A DNA stretch of 50,734 nucleotides, from positions 1 to 50,734 of the forward strand of contig JAFKFS010000021.1 of assembly GCA_017308115.1 (NCBI GenBank), written 5' to 3'. Below are positions 49,699-50,734 of the stretch, in pieces. The translations under genes and the position numbers were made by a program. Position 1 is the first letter of the stretch; every line of letters begins with the position of its first letter. The notes under the pieces are model-generated. The model was not told the origin of the DNA. It saw nothing but the letters and a program-made list of their open reading frames with translations, and did no database searches. Origin of the DNA: Bordetella sp. (GTDB taxonomy: Bacteria > Pseudomonadota > Alphaproteobacteria > Caulobacterales > Caulobacteraceae).

Positions 49699-50718
49699 CT
49701 ATCGGCCCGCGCGGGCGGACGCCATCTCAGAAGCCAGGCGGACGGCGGCGATGAAGCTGTCGGCGCGGGCGACGCCCTTGCCGGCGATGTCGAAACCGGT
49801 GCCGTGGTCGGGCGAGGTGCGGACGATGGGCAGGCCAAGGGTGGCGTTGACCCCGCCCCAGAAGTCCAGCGTCTTCACCGGGATGAGCGCCTGATCGTGG
49901 TATAGGCAGACGACGGCGTCATACCGCGCTCGGGCCTCTTCGTGGAACAGGGTGTCGGCGGGCAGGGGGTCGGTGATGTTCAGCCCTTCGGCGCGCAGGG
50001 CCTCGGCGGCGGGGCGCAGCACCGTCACCTCCTGCAGGCCGATGGCGCCGCCTTCGCCCGCGTGGGGGTTCAGGGCGGCCAGGGCCAGACGCGGGGCGTT
50101 GATGCCGAAATCGCGCTTCATCGATTCGTGGACGACGCGGGCGACGCGGGCGACGCGCTCTCCCGTCACCAGTTCAGGCAGTTGGTCGATCGGCACGTGG
50201 ATGGTGACGAGGCAGGCGCGCAGGTTCTGCGCCGTCAGCATCATCACCGGGCCGCGCGTGCCGCTGAACGGGATGTCGGCGGTCAGTTCGGCGATGAACT
50301 CGGTGTGGCCGGGAAAGCGGAAACCGGAGGCGTACATGGGCGCCTTGGCGATCGGCGCCGTCACCAGGCCGCAGCCTTCGCCCGACAGCACCAGATCGAC
50401 GCCGCGCTCGATCCAGTCGGCCACGGCGACGGCGTTGGCGGGCTCAGGCTGACCCCCCGTTACGGGGGCGGGCGCCGGATGGTGCAGGACGGGGATGGCG
50501 CGGCCGAAGACGCCGGCGGCGTCCGCGGGGCTGATGATGGCCTCGACCGGCTCGGCCTGCGCCTTCAGAACATCGGCGTCGCCGACCACGACGAAGGGCA
50601 CGACCGGCGCCAGGGGGCCGGGCGCGGAGCTCAGCACCGACCAGGCGCGCGCGATGATCTCCGGCCCCACCCCGGCGGGGTCGCCCATCGTGACGATGAG
50701 CGGCCGGATCATCGTCAT
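49699..50718 (-). CDS. pdxA: 4-hydroxythreonine-4-phosphate dehydrogenase
   Basis: The 339-residue enzyme oxidises 4-phosphohydroxy-threonine in the DXP-dependent pathway of pyridoxal phosphate synthesis. It starts IRPLIVTMGDPAGVGPEI and has GHTEFIAEL, NPHAGEGG and the metal-site region YHDQALIPVKTL. The ATG at 50718 overlaps the stop of the upstream gene (ATGA); a second ATG lies two codons later. The order upstream gene-pdxA-(DUF559)-rsmA matches the conserved surA-pdxA-rsmA operon apart from the inserted cassette. Confidence 0.96.
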   Translation of the reverse strand: MTMIRPLIVTMGDPAGVGPEIIARAWSVLSSAPGPLAPVVPFVVVGDADVLKAQAEPVEAIISPADAAGVFGRAIPVLHHPAPAPVTGGQPEPANAVAVADWIERGVDLVLSGEGCGLVTAPIAKAPMYASGFRFPGHTEFIAELTADIPFSGTRGPVMMLTAQNLRACLVTIHVPIDQLPELVTGERVARVARVVHESMKRDFGINAPRLALAALNPHAGEGGAIGLQEVTVLRPAAEALRAEGLNITDPLPADTLFHEEARARYDAVVCLYHDQALIPVKTLDFWGGVNATLGLPIVRTSPDHGTGFDIAGKGVARADSFIAAVRLASEMASARAGR

Positions 50719-50734
50719 TGCTTGATTTCGATCA
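50715..50734 (-). CDS. 3' end of the gene upstream of pdxA (surA?), partial
   Basis: The last codons read Ile-Glu-Ile-Lys-Gln-stop, and the stop TGA overlaps the pdxA start as ATGA. In related bacteria this position is held by surA, an outer-membrane chaperone. The fragment is too short to identify by itself. Confidence 0.4.

Noticed and set aside
1-50734. Search for tRNA, rRNA, prophage, toxin-antitoxin, restriction-modification or secondary-metabolite clusters
   Set aside because: No supporting structure or gene was found by reading; apart from the repeat elements and a few accessory genes the window is ordinary core chromosome.

Overview
The window is GC-rich, gene-dense chromosomal DNA from an alphaproteobacterium. 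Gene content and order (fabD-fabG-acpP-fabF-mltG-yicC-gmk; radA-cvpA-purF; surA?-pdxA-rsmA; an arginine succinyltransferase operon; a large TonB-dependent receptor) point to Caulobacterales, most like Brevundimonas. That assignment is inferred from content and codon use; no marker such as 16S rRNA is present. I see no tRNA, rRNA, CRISPR array, prophage or classical insertion sequence.

Layout. 1-1.2 kb: rplK-rplA and a terminator. 1.2-6.4 kb: an NAD(P)-binding protein gene divergent from an HxlR regulator, a TPR/aspartyl-hydroxylase fusion, a DUF47-PiT-Nudix phosphate operon and a DUF2059 protein. 6.4-7.75 kb: promoter, long leader, rplJ-rplL and terminator, so the usual rplKAJL block is split by about 5.5 kb and rpoB does not follow. 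7.8-14.5 kb: phhA, then the minus-strand operon M20 hydrolase-astA-astD-astB. 14.6-18.5 kb: small membrane and redox genes (two ArsC-fold proteins, a decayed copy of the 5' end of one of them, a lipoprotein) and a DUF6249/ECF sigma/putative anti-sigma set. 18.7-22.5 kb: YfgM-like TPR protein-bamB-der. 22.5-33 kb: O-antigen-ligase-like protein, SDR, VOC protein, purF-cvpA-radA, a Yip1 protein, alr-dnaB and two tandem Rap1a-like secreted proteins. 33-36.1 kb: a TonB receptor with an exported DOPA-dioxygenase-like protein. 36.4-37.9 kb: rpsF-rpsR-rplI with promoter and terminator. 38-45.7 kb: an atypical Nramp protein, then fatty-acid synthesis and envelope genes up to gmk. 45.7-50.7 kb: nucleoside deaminase, L,D-transpeptidase, then pdxA-DUF559-rsmA-aminotransferase on the minus strand, and the last codons of a gene upstream of pdxA, probably surA.

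The most notable structure is a set of paired, inverted palindromic repeats placed in gene junctions: phhA/astB, astB/astD, astD/astA, fabD/fabG and pdxA/rsmA. Solo hairpins lie near 24.7 and 36.4 kb. One pair, about 54 bp per arm, brackets exactly one gene, a DUF559 (Vsr-like fold) endonuclease, wedged between pdxA and rsmA. A 167-bp pair of the same repeat family without a gene sits between astD and astB. This resembles an autonomous/non-autonomous mobile element pair whose putative nuclease is DUF559. It is my best candidate for an undescribed system and is a hypothesis built from sequence alone.
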